64,000 bases of DNA from JAAFJM01 sp964529175. GTDB lineage: Bacteria > Bacteroidota > Bacteroidia > UKL13-3. The position numbers were made by a program, and so were the translations under genes. The notes under the pieces were generated by a model, which saw only the letters and a list, made by a program, of their open reading frames with translations, ran no database searches and was not told the DNA's origin. Location: positions 186,001-250,000 of the forward strand of contig CAZGVO010000003.1 of NCBI GenBank assembly GCA_964529175.1, read 5' to 3'. Shown in pieces: positions 17,817 to 27,219 of the stretch; position 1 is the stretch's first letter, and each line of letters opens with the position of its first letter.

Positions 17817-20800
17817 ATGAAAAAAATACTATTATTATTTTATTGCTTATGCACCATTTATGGATTGCAAGCACAAACACCCATTACCAATTGGGAGTAT
17901 TCAATTGGCGATAATGGAGGAATTGAGCAAATTAAATCCTCGGCTTACGATGAAGCCGGAAACTTGTATGTAGCAGGCCATTTTTATGGAACGGTAGATT
18001 TAGACCACGGAACTGGAGCCTATTTACTAAGCGCTGCCGGAAGTTACGATGCTTTTGTGGCCAAATACAATTCGTTTGGTCAAATTTTATGGGCAGTACG
18101 TCTGGGAGGAACCATGGCCGAGTCAGTTAATCATTTATCGGTAGCAAATGGCTATGTGCTTTTAACAGGTTTTTTTCAAGGAACCATGAATGTATATGCT
18201 CCAAATTTTACAGCACCTTTAACCTCAGTTTCCAGTTCGTCCGATATTTTTATAGTACGTTTAGGAACAGATGGTTTATTTTATGCTAATGGCGCTTTTA
18301 AAATTGGTATGGGTGGAAACGATGATGGAAAATGTGTAAAATCTGATGCTGCTGGAAACATTTATTTATCAGGCTTGTACTCAAGTCCTAATAATAATAC
18401 CAATGTAAACTTTAACGTACTTGGTGGTACCAATAATTTATTGGCTGCTGGTAGTGAAGATGGTTTTATAGTAAAATACAATAGCAATTTTGTATTACAA
18501 TGGGTAAAATCGTACGGTGGAGGTTCTTTTAATGATGCAGTATTAACCATGGATATAGATAATAACCAAAATGTATATGCAGCTGGTTATTTTAATGGTA
18601 CAAATGCAAGTTTTAACAATAGTATATTCCTTACATCAGTTGGAGGTGCCGATGCTTTTATTTCAAAAATTGCAGCTAATGGAAATACCATATGGGCTAA
18701 ACGAATAGGTGGTGGAAATGGCGATGTAATTTCTACCATTAAACTTAATGGAAAAGGTGTAATATATGCTGGCGGTAACTTTAATGGATTAGCGAATTTA
18801 AACCCAAATGGAACCGCACAAAACTTTACCGCTGTAGGTGGCGATGCCTTTATAAGTAAACTTGATACCAACCAAGCAACCGCTTTATGGATTAAACAAT
18901 TTGGGGGAAGCGGGCCTGATAATTTAAATGGACTTGATTTAGATACATTAGGAAATGTGTATACAACTGGCTCTTTTATAGGTTCGGCTGAGTTTCCTAT
19001 TGGCATTTCAGCATCGGCATTAAATAGTGGCAGTTGGAAAGATATTTTTGTAAGTAAACTAAATACCAATGGTGGTTTTGTTTGGTCCAAATCAATGGGT
19101 ACTATCTTAGAAGATGATGGCTACAGTATTTCAGTTACTGCAAATGGTAACTATGCTTATATTACAGGAAGCAATCCTACATTTGGGCATGGTTACATGG
19201 CCAAAATTGGTGCTTGTGGCGAGTTAAAACCCATAATTGGTCTAACAAAATTATGTTCAAATACACAAAGGATTTATGCTGTAGATTCAGTTATAGGAGC
19301 TACTTCGTATGTTTGGACTTTACCTGCTGGTTGGGTTGGTACATCTAATACACGCAGCATTACAGTTACTCCAAGTGCTAACAGCGGAAATATTACTGTT
19401 AATGCCATTACTGCTTGTGGAGCTGGTTTTTCTCGTTCATTAAATATTAATTATGGAACTACAAATTTAGATAATAACTTAGTAAGGTATTGGCTTGCCA
19501 ATGAAAACGACAACAATAAAGACATTAAGAATAACTTTGGCTTAACTTTGGTAAACACAGTTAAAGATACTGCTATGCACGGAACAGTTAATGGGGCTTA
19601 TCGTATTTCAAATAATGCTGGTTTTATTCAATTGCAACCCACTGCCAATTTACCAACAGGCGCTACTTCTATTTCGTTATGGTATTATTACCAAAGTAAT
19701 GGTGGAGGTGCAAATGTGGTATTAGGAAGTAACGGAACTGCTTTACCTGCATCGCATCCACTTATGTTAATTGATAATGCTTCGGCTACTTTATTCCCTT
19801 GGTCTAATACAGGTGCTGCCATAGGTAGTGGTGTTACCATAGCTCAAAATACTTGGCATCATATAGTATTAACGCGCAATGGAGCCAACTTTACTTTTTA
19901 TGTAAATGGTGTTTTGGCCTACAGTGGCAATAATTTATCTGCTTCTAATTTTGATAGAATTGGAAACAATCGTCCTGGATTTGAAATACAAGGCGCTACA
20001 GGTAAGTTTGACGATATTAAAATTTATAATACCATTATCACCGAAGCACAGGTCAAATCGCTTTACGACTTTGGAAGCATTAAATCTGTTGATTTACTGA
20101 CATCAGGTTGTAAAAATAAAACCATTTCATTTCAAGCTTTTTCAAGTAATAACAATGTCACTTACGGATGGAAGTTAAATGGAACGGTAGTAGGAAGTAG
20201 TTTACCAACTTTTGTTAAAACGGCTGCATTAACCGATTCAGCAATTTCTGTTAGCGTAAATAGCCAATGTTTTGAAGAAACTATTTCTAAAAGTTTTAAA
20301 ATTAATAGTATAGATAGTGTACAAATTATTAGCACTGATTGTGGCATTAAAGTTGGTAATAAAACATATATTGCTTCAGGCAATTATATTGATACTTTAG
20401 TTAATCAATTTGGCTGCGATAGTATTGTATTTTTAAACCTAACTATTAGTAATAATCAACTTACCAATTTAAGCACTAATTTAATTAGGTATTGGACCTT
20501 AAATGCACAAGATTCAGCCAAGGATTTAACCAATAATTTTGTATTAAACAAATCATCGGGAATACTTTTTACCTCCGATAGGTTTGGAAACCCAAATACA
20601 GCCCAATTTATTCCGGCATCGCCAAGCCAACAATTTACACCGGCAGTAAATATTCCAGCCAATGATTTTACCATTTCATTTTGGTATCAATTTACTTCCT
20701 CCACTTCAACCAATACCAGAGGTTTATTAACCAATACATTAGGAACCAATGCAGGTTATTATTTATATGCCGATGCCAATGGTAATTTATTATCAAACAA

Positions 20801-23800
20801 TAATTTGGGAACAAGCACAAGTGCTAATTTTCAGTTTCAAAATAATAATTGGTATCATTTAACTTTTTCGTTAAATAATTTTGGAGTAGCTAAAATATAC
20901 GTTAATGGCGAGTTGAAACTTACCAACAATAATATGAGTTTGACTGGTATTGTTAGAATTGGACGAGGAGTTGGTACTTCAAATACTCCTGGTGTGGGTA
21001 GTTACGATGATATTAAAGTTTATAATACCGTTATTTCTGATGCCGATGTTTTAAAAATTTATGATAGACCAAGTATTATTAGTCGTCCTTTTTTGACTAA
21101 TTTTTGTCAAAATAATTCAACCAATTTTGCTTATAAAGTAAGCAGTTCAAACAATTCTTCTTATCAGTTTTTAAAAAATAATACAAGTGTAAGTAACGAT
21201 ACTTTTTATGTTGCAAATAACCTAACCACAACCGATACTTTGGTAACATTTAAAGTGTTTTCAAAATGTGGTTATGAGGAGTTTAAAACACGTTTAAATG
21301 TTCAACCTACTAATATAAATGTAATTGATTCATTTTGTGGTAGTTATGCTTACAATGGTAAAACTTACACAAATGCAGGAACCTATTACGACACCTTAGC
21401 TAATTTAAATGGATGTGCTGTAAATGTTCAATTAAATTTAACTTTTAAAGCTGGGGTAAATTTAAGTAATAATTTAACCCATCATTTTACACTAAACAAT
21501 ACTGAAAACATCAATTTAGTAAACTCAACCGCAGGTATAACAATATCTTCAACAGCTTTATCAATTGCTGGTAGAACAAATATTACAGCTACAGGTCGCT
21601 CTATTAATGCAGTAGCACAAAGTATGCAAATAGCTAGTTTACCTAACAGTAATTTAACGGTATCATTATGGTATCAGCGAACTACAAATAGTTATACTGG
21701 TGCAAGAACAATTATAGCCAATACTCAAGCCAATGGTAATATTGCAAAAATGGTTTATGCCAATTCTACTGGGGGAGTGCTTTTAGGTAATAGCACTACT
21801 ACAGTTGGTGTTCCAACAGGTTTTACACTTAGCATTGGTGTTTGGTATCATATTGTTTATCAAGTAGCCAGTAATGGCGATGCAAAACTTTTTATCAACG
21901 GAAATTTAGTAAGTAGTATTACAGGATTGCCATTAAATACCATCGCAATAATTGGTAATAGAAACGATGGAAATGAGCCTGGTATTGGGAACTATGATGA
22001 TATTAAAATATATAACAAAATTTTATCAGCAGATGAAATTTCTAAATTATACAAAATACCTTCTTTGATTGCTAAACCATCTCTTATGCAAGTTTGCGAA
22101 GGCAGTAGTGCACTACTAACTTACCATTTTAGTGGAAATACGGGTACTAGATATGAATATAAAAAGAATGGAGTAACTTTATCTGCCGATTCGTTTTTAC
22201 AAATAAATAATACCAACTTAAACGATACTTTATTTGAGTTTACAATCAATAATAGTTGCGGTTTTGAGCAATATACAACTAAAGTAAATGTTGCCCCTGC
22301 TGCTGGTGTTGGACAAAGTTTAGCTTATAGCAAAACAACCAATAGAATTACTGCCACAACAAGTTTTACTAGATACAAATTATTTAGAAATGGTGTTGTT
22401 ATTGATTCTAGTAATACAACAGGCAATATAAATTTCTTAACTACTTTATGTGGTAATTATGTTGCCCATTACAGTAATATTGGTTCTGCTAATTGCCCAG
22501 CAATTTCGCCTGTTCTAAAAATAGATTTAGATACATTAACCTTAAATACTAAAATATGTGCTGGTAAAATTTATGTATTTGGAAGCCAACAATTGAATAC
22601 ACCTGGCACTTATTACAGAACAACTACTAGCACTAACGGCTGCGATAGCATAATAAAACTTAACCTTACTTTGGCTAATTCAAGCACGGCTAGTGTTAAT
22701 AGAGTAAGTTGTGGTAGTTTAGTAATTTATGGTAAGACTTACACTCAAACAGGTCAATATAAAGATACATTAATAAATACTGCTGGTTGCGATAGTATTG
22801 TAACTTTAAACTTAACTATAAACACTGGCGGACCTGCTATTAATAATATTGTTCAATCAACTTGTAACAACTTTGTTTTAAATGGAAAAACATACACCAA
22901 TACTGGCATATACCGCGATACCTTATTTGCAGCAAGTATTACTGGTTGCGATAGCATTTTGGTACTTAATTTAACCAATTTAAAAAATGGGTTTAATCAA
23001 AATATAATTGCTTGCAAAAGCTATGTCTTTAAGGGAGTAACCATTACACAAAGTGGCACATATCGTGATACTTTAACCAATACAGCAGGTTGCGATAGTA
23101 TTGTGGTTTATAACATAAACATAACTACGGTAAATAAAATAGTAACCAAAACCGGAAATATATTAACGGCATCTGCTACAAATGCCATATACCAATGGAT
23201 AAATTGTACTACCAATTTGCCAATAGCCAATGCTAATATGCAAAGTTATACGCCAACGGTTTCGGGTAGCTACAAAGTAATAATTACTCAAAATGGTTGT
23301 ATTGATACATCAGCTTGTACCAATGTAATCATCATTAATTGTAATTTACAGCTAACTCATAATGTACTGAATCCAACCGATACCATTCGTTGTAAGCAAG
23401 TTAAAGTAAATATAACCAATGGTTCATTGCCAATTGCTTTAAAACTAACTTGGAGCACCAATATAATTGGCTTGAATTTAAACATAACCGATTCAGCTTA
23501 TACCTTTAACGATGCATGCCCTGAAACTTACAAATTGGTTGCAACTGATAATAATGGTTGCAAAGATTCTATTAATTTCACTATCAATGAGCCAACAATT
23601 GGTGTAAATGATATCAATGAAAATACATTTAGCATGTATCCAAATCCTGCAAATAAAATTTTGATTATTAACAATTTAAGCAAAGAGTCTCAAATCAATA
23701 TTTTTGATATAACAGGTAGAATAATTTATGCTGAAAATATATTGACCTCAAATACTAAGCTTGATATTGAAAATTGGAAAGATGGAATTTATACTGTGCA

Positions 23801-23852
23801 AGTAATAACCGAAGGTAAAATTGCCAACAGAAAGCTTGTTATAGCTAAATAA
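17817..23852 (+). CDS. Giant secreted LamG-repeat protein with T9SS type A sorting domain
   Basis: The 2011-residue protein has a signal peptide (MKKILLLFYCLCTIYGLQAQ). Residues about 20-470 hold SBBP-like beta-propeller repeats (DEAGNLYVAGHFYG, DAFVAKYNS, GNVYTTGSFIG). Three LamG/concanavalin-like domains follow near 560-750, 885-1080 and 1215-1390, each ending in F/YDDIKIYN. Six copies of a roughly 40-residue unit C-x(n)-GKTYT-G-Y-DTL-N-GCDSI-LNLT occur, one after each LamG and four in tandem at about 1560-1780. The C-terminus (FSMYPNPANKILIINN, FDITGRIIY, DGIYTVQV, RKLVIAK) is a type A T9SS signal. It is probably a cell-surface adhesin or glycan binder. The divergent kinase may control it, which is inference. 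Confidence 0.9.
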   Translation: MKKILLLFYCLCTIYGLQAQTPITNWEYSIGDNGGIEQIKSSAYDEAGNLYVAGHFYGTVDLDHGTGAYLLSAAGSYDAFVAKYNSFGQILWAVRLGGTMAESVNHLSVANGYVLLTGFFQGTMNVYAPNFTAPLTSVSSSSDIFIVRLGTDGLFYANGAFKIGMGGNDDGKCVKSDAAGNIYLSGLYSSPNNNTNVNFNVLGGTNNLLAAGSEDGFIVKYNSNFVLQWVKSYGGGSFNDAVLTMDIDNNQNVYAAGYFNGTNASFNNSIFLTSVGGADAFISKIAANGNTIWAKRIGGGNGDVISTIKLNGKGVIYAGGNFNGLANLNPNGTAQNFTAVGGDAFISKLDTNQATALWIKQFGGSGPDNLNGLDLDTLGNVYTTGSFIGSAEFPIGISASALNSGSWKDIFVSKLNTNGGFVWSKSMGTILEDDGYSISVTANGNYAYITGSNPTFGHGYMAKIGACGELKPIIGLTKLCSNTQRIYAVDSVIGATSYVWTLPAGWVGTSNTRSITVTPSANSGNITVNAITACGAGFSRSLNINYGTTNLDNNLVRYWLANENDNNKDIKNNFGLTLVNTVKDTAMHGTVNGAYRISNNAGFIQLQPTANLPTGATSISLWYYYQSNGGGANVVLGSNGTALPASHPLMLIDNASATLFPWSNTGAAIGSGVTIAQNTWHHIVLTRNGANFTFYVNGVLAYSGNNLSASNFDRIGNNRPGFEIQGATGKFDDIKIYNTIITEAQVKSLYDFGSIKSVDLLTSGCKNKTISFQAFSSNNNVTYGWKLNGTVVGSSLPTFVKTAALTDSAISVSVNSQCFEETISKSFKINSIDSVQIISTDCGIKVGNKTYIASGNYIDTLVNQFGCDSIVFLNLTISNNQLTNLSTNLIRYWTLNAQDSAKDLTNNFVLNKSSGILFTSDRFGNPNTAQFIPASPSQQFTPAVNIPANDFTISFWYQFTSSTSTNTRGLLTNTLGTNAGYYLYADANGNLLSNNNLGTSTSANFQFQNNNWYHLTFSLNNFGVAKIYVNGELKLTNNNMSLTGIVRIGRGVGTSNTPGVGSYDDIKVYNTVISDADVLKIYDRPSIISRPFLTNFCQNNSTNFAYKVSSSNNSSYQFLKNNTSVSNDTFYVANNLTTTDTLVTFKVFSKCGYEEFKTRLNVQPTNINVIDSFCGSYAYNGKTYTNAGTYYDTLANLNGCAVNVQLNLTFKAGVNLSNNLTHHFTLNNTENINLVNSTAGITISSTALSIAGRTNITATGRSINAVAQSMQIASLPNSNLTVSLWYQRTTNSYTGARTIIANTQANGNIAKMVYANSTGGVLLGNSTTTVGVPTGFTLSIGVWYHIVYQVASNGDAKLFINGNLVSSITGLPLNTIAIIGNRNDGNEPGIGNYDDIKIYNKILSADEISKLYKIPSLIAKPSLMQVCEGSSALLTYHFSGNTGTRYEYKKNGVTLSADSFLQINNTNLNDTLFEFTINNSCGFEQYTTKVNVAPAAGVGQSLAYSKTTNRITATTSFTRYKLFRNGVVIDSSNTTGNINFLTTLCGNYVAHYSNIGSANCPAISPVLKIDLDTLTLNTKICAGKIYVFGSQQLNTPGTYYRTTTSTNGCDSIIKLNLTLANSSTASVNRVSCGSLVIYGKTYTQTGQYKDTLINTAGCDSIVTLNLTINTGGPAINNIVQSTCNNFVLNGKTYTNTGIYRDTLFAASITGCDSILVLNLTNLKNGFNQNIIACKSYVFKGVTITQSGTYRDTLTNTAGCDSIVVYNINITTVNKIVTKTGNILTASATNAIYQWINCTTNLPIANANMQSYTPTVSGSYKVIITQNGCIDTSACTNVIIINCNLQLTHNVLNPTDTIRCKQVKVNITNGSLPIALKLTWSTNIIGLNLNITDSAYTFNDACPETYKLVATDNNGCKDSINFTINEPTIGVNDINENTFSMYPNPANKILIINNLSKESQINIFDITGRIIYAENILTSNTKLDIENWKDGIYTVQVITEGKIANRKLVIAK

Positions 23853-23869
23853 GCTAATCAATTAAAAAT

Positions 23870-23908
23870 TAACAGCCTCCATAAAATAAAATTTATGGAG
23901 GCTGTTTT
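23870..23908 (+). terminator. Terminator after the LamG gene
   Basis: AACAGCCTCCATAAA pairs with TTTATGGAGGCTGTT, followed by TT-rich sequence. Confidence 0.85.
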
Positions 23909-23915
23909 GTTTACT

Positions 23916-24177
23916 ATGCTAAGCAATCGCTAGCGTCCCGCTAGTGAGGTTTTAGCGAAGCCTCAGGCAACAATCTAGCTTCGTAAAGACGTTTAATTAA
24001 ACGTCTCTACCAAATACAAAACTTGCTTGAGATTGCTTCTCTGCATTCTACATGACCTTTGCTGTTGATTCAAAAAAAACTTTGTCAAAGTTAAGTATAA
24101 TGGAAAACAATAAGTTAATGCAAGGAAGATGCTTACAGCATGACCAAGTGCGAAGTTCGGAGTATTGATTGTGAAAT
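23916..24177. repeat. Interspersed intergenic repeat, copy B
   Basis: Homologous to 13597-13772, strongest over 24023-24177. It has an extra internal stretch (about 23935-24015) with small palindromes such as GACGTTTAATTAAACGTC. It lies between the LamG terminator and the end of the S9 peptidase gene and explains most of that 421-base gap. Confidence 0.7.
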
Positions 24178-24240
24178 TTTATCACTCTTTGCATGACAAC
24201 TAATCTCCAAATCTAAAAATCAACAACTCTCTAAATTCAA

Positions 24241-24262
24241 TCTATGGTCTATTAACCATAAA
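24241..24262. repeat. Short copy of the ATAGACCATGGAC family
   Basis: TCTATGGTCTATTAACCATA matches the inner part of the unit at 9085-9107. It is a fragment, 12 bases from the stop of the S9 peptidase. Confidence 0.5.
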
Positions 24263-24273
24263 CCAACTAAAAA

Positions 24274-26391
24274 TTACTTCAAACTTCTAGCCAACCAATC
24301 AAAGAAAACTCGTTGCCAAAGCACACTGTTTTGAGGTTTGGTTACCCAATGGTTTTCGTCAGGAAAGTATAAAAACCTACTTGGAATCCCTTTAATTTGA
24401 GCTGCGGTAAAAGCTTCCATTCCTTGGCCTAGTGGTACTCTAAAATCTTTTTCGTTATGAATAACTAACATAGGTGCATCCCAATTTTGTACAAATTTAT
24501 GTGGCGATGCATCAAAGTTATTTGGATGTGAGGTTTGGCTCCAATACGGACCTTTATTATCGTGGTTGGCAAAAAACATTTCTTCGGTAGTGCCATACCA
24601 ACTTTCCATATTAAACATACCACAATGAGCTATAAAAGTTTTAAAACGCTTGTTATGATTGCCTGCTAACCAATAAACCGAAAATCCGCCAAAGCTTGCC
24701 CCTACTGCGCCAAGCTTATCTTTATCTACATAACTTTCTTTGCATAAATCGTCAATAGCGCTTAAATAATCGCGCATACATTGTCCACCATAATCGCCTG
24801 TAATTTGGTTATTCCAATCGCTTCCATGGCCTGGCATTCCACGTCTGTTTGGTGCAATTACTATATAACCATTTGCAGCCATTAGTTCAAAATTCCATCT
24901 ATAACTAAAAAACTGTGTTAATGCACTTTGTGGACCACCTTGACAATACAATAAAGTTGGGTATTTTTTGGTAGGATCGAAATTTGGCGGATAAATTACC
25001 CAAGCTAACATATCGGCACTATCGGTAGTTTTTACCATGCGTTTGCGCACCTCGCCCATGGCTACATTGTTTAAAACATCTTTATTAGTAAAAGTAATTT
25101 GTTTTTCTTTACCTGTTTGCAAGTCAATTTCAAACAACTCGGCAGGCATTGAAATACTCATTTTATTAATAACTACCTTACCCGATTTTAAACTTCCATT
25201 TACGCTAAATGCACCATAATCCCAATCGCCTACAGTTATAATTTTAATACGTTCAGTTTCCTTTTTTACATCAAAGTTATAGGCAAACAATTGTTTGGTG
25301 CCTTGGTAAGGAGCTGTAAAATAAACTACTTTTCCATCGCTACTGATTGAAAAATTTTCAATTGGGTAATCAAAATTAGCTCTGCTAGTTAATACAGTAA
25401 AGGGTTTAAGGGTAACTGGTTTGTCTTTAGCCGAAATAATAAAATCAATGTTTAAATAAACCAATCTATTCAAATCACTTTCGTTGCCTTCGCCTTCCAT
25501 GCTTTGCCAAAATATTTTTTTTCCGTCAGGTGTAAACTGAGGATTTTTATCATAACCTTTATTGCTAACCGAAATATTAATAGTTTGTTTGGTAGCAAAA
25601 TTGTATAAATAAATATCGCTATTGGTAGAAATGGCCTCGGCTGTTCCTGTTTGTTTACGGCTGTTGTAAGCTATTCGGGTTCCATCAGGACTCCAGTTAA
25701 ACTCATCATCATCGCCATGAGGTTGAAGCGGACAATCAAATTTTTCGTCTTGCATTAAATCCTTTCCATCGCCCATTACACCATAAGTTAAATCGGCTAC
25801 AAAAAGATGGCTGTAAGCATAATCGTGCCAACTATCCCAATGACGGTAAAATAATCCATCAATAATTCTGGCATTACATTTATCTAAATCAGGATATAAA
25901 TCTTTTACCTCATTATCCAATTTAACATCGGCCGTGTAGGCTATTTTATTCATAGCTGGCGAGTATTTATAACCACTTACACCACCTCTTACAAAACTTA
26001 ATTGGGTAATTTCAGTTCCATCTATGTTCATTTCCCAAATTTGCGCATCGCCACTTTTGGTACACAAATAACTTATTTTTTTGCCATCGGGCGTAAAGCG
26101 TGCACTAAAGGCATTTACCTCTGGTGTGGTTATTTGTTTCTTTTGGCCGGTGGCTAAAGTTAGCAAATAATAAATATTGGTGCTTTTATTGGTTTTTACA
26201 TCGTAATGCCTCACGCTGTAAAGTACTGTTTTGCCATCGGCCGAAAGTTGAGGCTCGCTTACACGGCCTAGTTGCCAAAGTTTTTCAATGGTTAAAGTTT
26301 GCACTGGCTGAGCTTTTACGGTATTATTTACAAAAAATAAATTGGCTGCAATACCTGCAAATACACAAATTGATTTTAAATTTAATTTCAT
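24274..26391 (-). CDS. S9 family serine peptidase (acylaminoacyl/dipeptidyl peptidase type)
   Basis: The 705-residue protein has a signal peptide (ending NTVKAQ), so it is periplasmic or secreted. Residues about 30-430 form a WD40/TolB-like propeller (EPQLSADGKTVLYSVRHYD, FTPDGKKISYL). The alpha/beta-hydrolase domain from about 450 has the catalytic triad Ser566 (GASFGGF), Asp649 (NEKDFRVP) and His681 (ENHWV), with GGPQSALTQFF as oxyanion region. Such enzymes cleave oligopeptides. It has no T9SS tail. It appears to be a single gene. Confidence 0.94.
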   Translation of the reverse strand: MKLNLKSICVFAGIAANLFFVNNTVKAQPVQTLTIEKLWQLGRVSEPQLSADGKTVLYSVRHYDVKTNKSTNIYYLLTLATGQKKQITTPEVNAFSARFTPDGKKISYLCTKSGDAQIWEMNIDGTEITQLSFVRGGVSGYKYSPAMNKIAYTADVKLDNEVKDLYPDLDKCNARIIDGLFYRHWDSWHDYAYSHLFVADLTYGVMGDGKDLMQDEKFDCPLQPHGDDDEFNWSPDGTRIAYNSRKQTGTAEAISTNSDIYLYNFATKQTINISVSNKGYDKNPQFTPDGKKIFWQSMEGEGNESDLNRLVYLNIDFIISAKDKPVTLKPFTVLTSRANFDYPIENFSISSDGKVVYFTAPYQGTKQLFAYNFDVKKETERIKIITVGDWDYGAFSVNGSLKSGKVVINKMSISMPAELFEIDLQTGKEKQITFTNKDVLNNVAMGEVRKRMVKTTDSADMLAWVIYPPNFDPTKKYPTLLYCQGGPQSALTQFFSYRWNFELMAANGYIVIAPNRRGMPGHGSDWNNQITGDYGGQCMRDYLSAIDDLCKESYVDKDKLGAVGASFGGFSVYWLAGNHNKRFKTFIAHCGMFNMESWYGTTEEMFFANHDNKGPYWSQTSHPNNFDASPHKFVQNWDAPMLVIHNEKDFRVPLGQGMEAFTAAQIKGIPSRFLYFPDENHWVTKPQNSVLWQRVFFDWLARSLK

Positions 26392-26460
26392 AGTTTAATA
26401 GCAATCACTATTATAATTATCTGATTATAAATTGTTTATATTTATTTAATTATCAATTAA

Positions 26461-26877
26461 TTACCAAACATACTGTAACTTATTCATTAATAAGGCTTCT
26501 CCCACCAAGGTATCTGATCCTGTAGCTACATCCACTACTTTAGTTTCATATAATACACGGTTTTTTTCAGGAAAAATTTCCTTAACAGTAATTACAGCTT
26601 GGTATTCGGTATCTACAAACATGGGTTTTAAAAAGGTATTGTTTTGTTTCATATAAATATGTCCTTCGGCATAATACAATGCACCAAAAATTTTGGTAAA
26701 TACACTGGCACTAAAATGGCCATGAATAATGTTTCTGCCAAAAATACTGGCTTTACCAGCCTCAGGATTAGTATGCAGTGGATTGGTATCGCCACTAATT
26801 TGTGCATATAAATTTACTTGTTCTTGAGTGAACTTAATGTTGTGTGTAAACACATCGCCTACTTGTGGTGCTGCCAT
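26461..26877 (-). CDS. MaoC-family (R)-specific enoyl-CoA hydratase
   Basis: A 138-residue hot-dog-fold protein with the hydratase-2 motif around ISGDTNPLHTN (catalytic Asp30 and His35) and NIIHGHFSASVF. Members such as PhaJ hydrate trans-2-enoyl-CoA to (R)-3-hydroxyacyl-CoA, which links beta-oxidation to polyhydroxyalkanoate synthesis. The divergent neighbour encodes a PhaE-like protein, which favours that role. Other MaoC proteins act in fatty acid or carotenoid-unrelated pathways, so phaJ is not assigned. Confidence 0.88.
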   Translation of the reverse strand: MAAPQVGDVFTHNIKFTQEQVNLYAQISGDTNPLHTNPEAGKASIFGRNIIHGHFSASVFTKIFGALYYAEGHIYMKQNNTFLKPMFVDTEYQAVITVKEIFPEKNRVLYETKVVDVATGSDTLVGEALLMNKLQYVW

Positions 26878-26880
26878 TTT

Positions 26881-27130
26881 TTTAATAATTAGTTTTTATT
26901 GTTAAACATTTTATAAATTACTACAAGGATATTTATTTTTTTGAATTTTATGGTACAATATTTAAACACTATCAATTAATATTTTATACCAATTACAAAG
27001 CCAAACAGCTGGCAAAAAATTTAAACAATTTAACCTCCTTTAAATCAGTATGACAAAAATCAAGTACCATGAATTGAAGCCACTGCAAAGCGATTACAAA
27101 TGTTTAATGTTTTGATAATAAACCTTTTGA
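26881..27130. other. Intergenic region upstream of maoC and phaE-like genes
   Basis: Shared upstream region of two divergent genes. Apart from the promoter at 27131-27160 I see no ORF, structured RNA or repeat. Confidence 0.4.
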
Positions 27131-27160
27131 TTGACTTATTTTTACAAAAGCCTACTTTTG
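27131..27160 (+). promoter_or_regulatory. Promoter of the PhaE-like gene
   Basis: TTG (27131) and TACTTTTG (27153-27160) are separated by exactly 19 bases, the best fit in the window to the Bacteroidota consensus TTG-N19-TAnnTTTG. The leader to the ATG would be about 50 bases. Confidence 0.75.
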
Positions 27161-27219
27161 CGGCCGATTTTAGACACTAAATAGTTAAAAATCAACCACA
27201 AAAGTATAAAACTACAATA

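Noticed and set aside
18362..20674. Minus-strand ORFs within the LamG gene
   Set aside because: Composition-driven shadows of the repeat-rich coding strand with no recognisable protein features.
22540..23130. Possible CRISPR-like array from regular repeats
   Set aside because: The repeats are in-frame protein repeats within the LamG gene, diverged at DNA level and without unique spacers; no cas genes are present.
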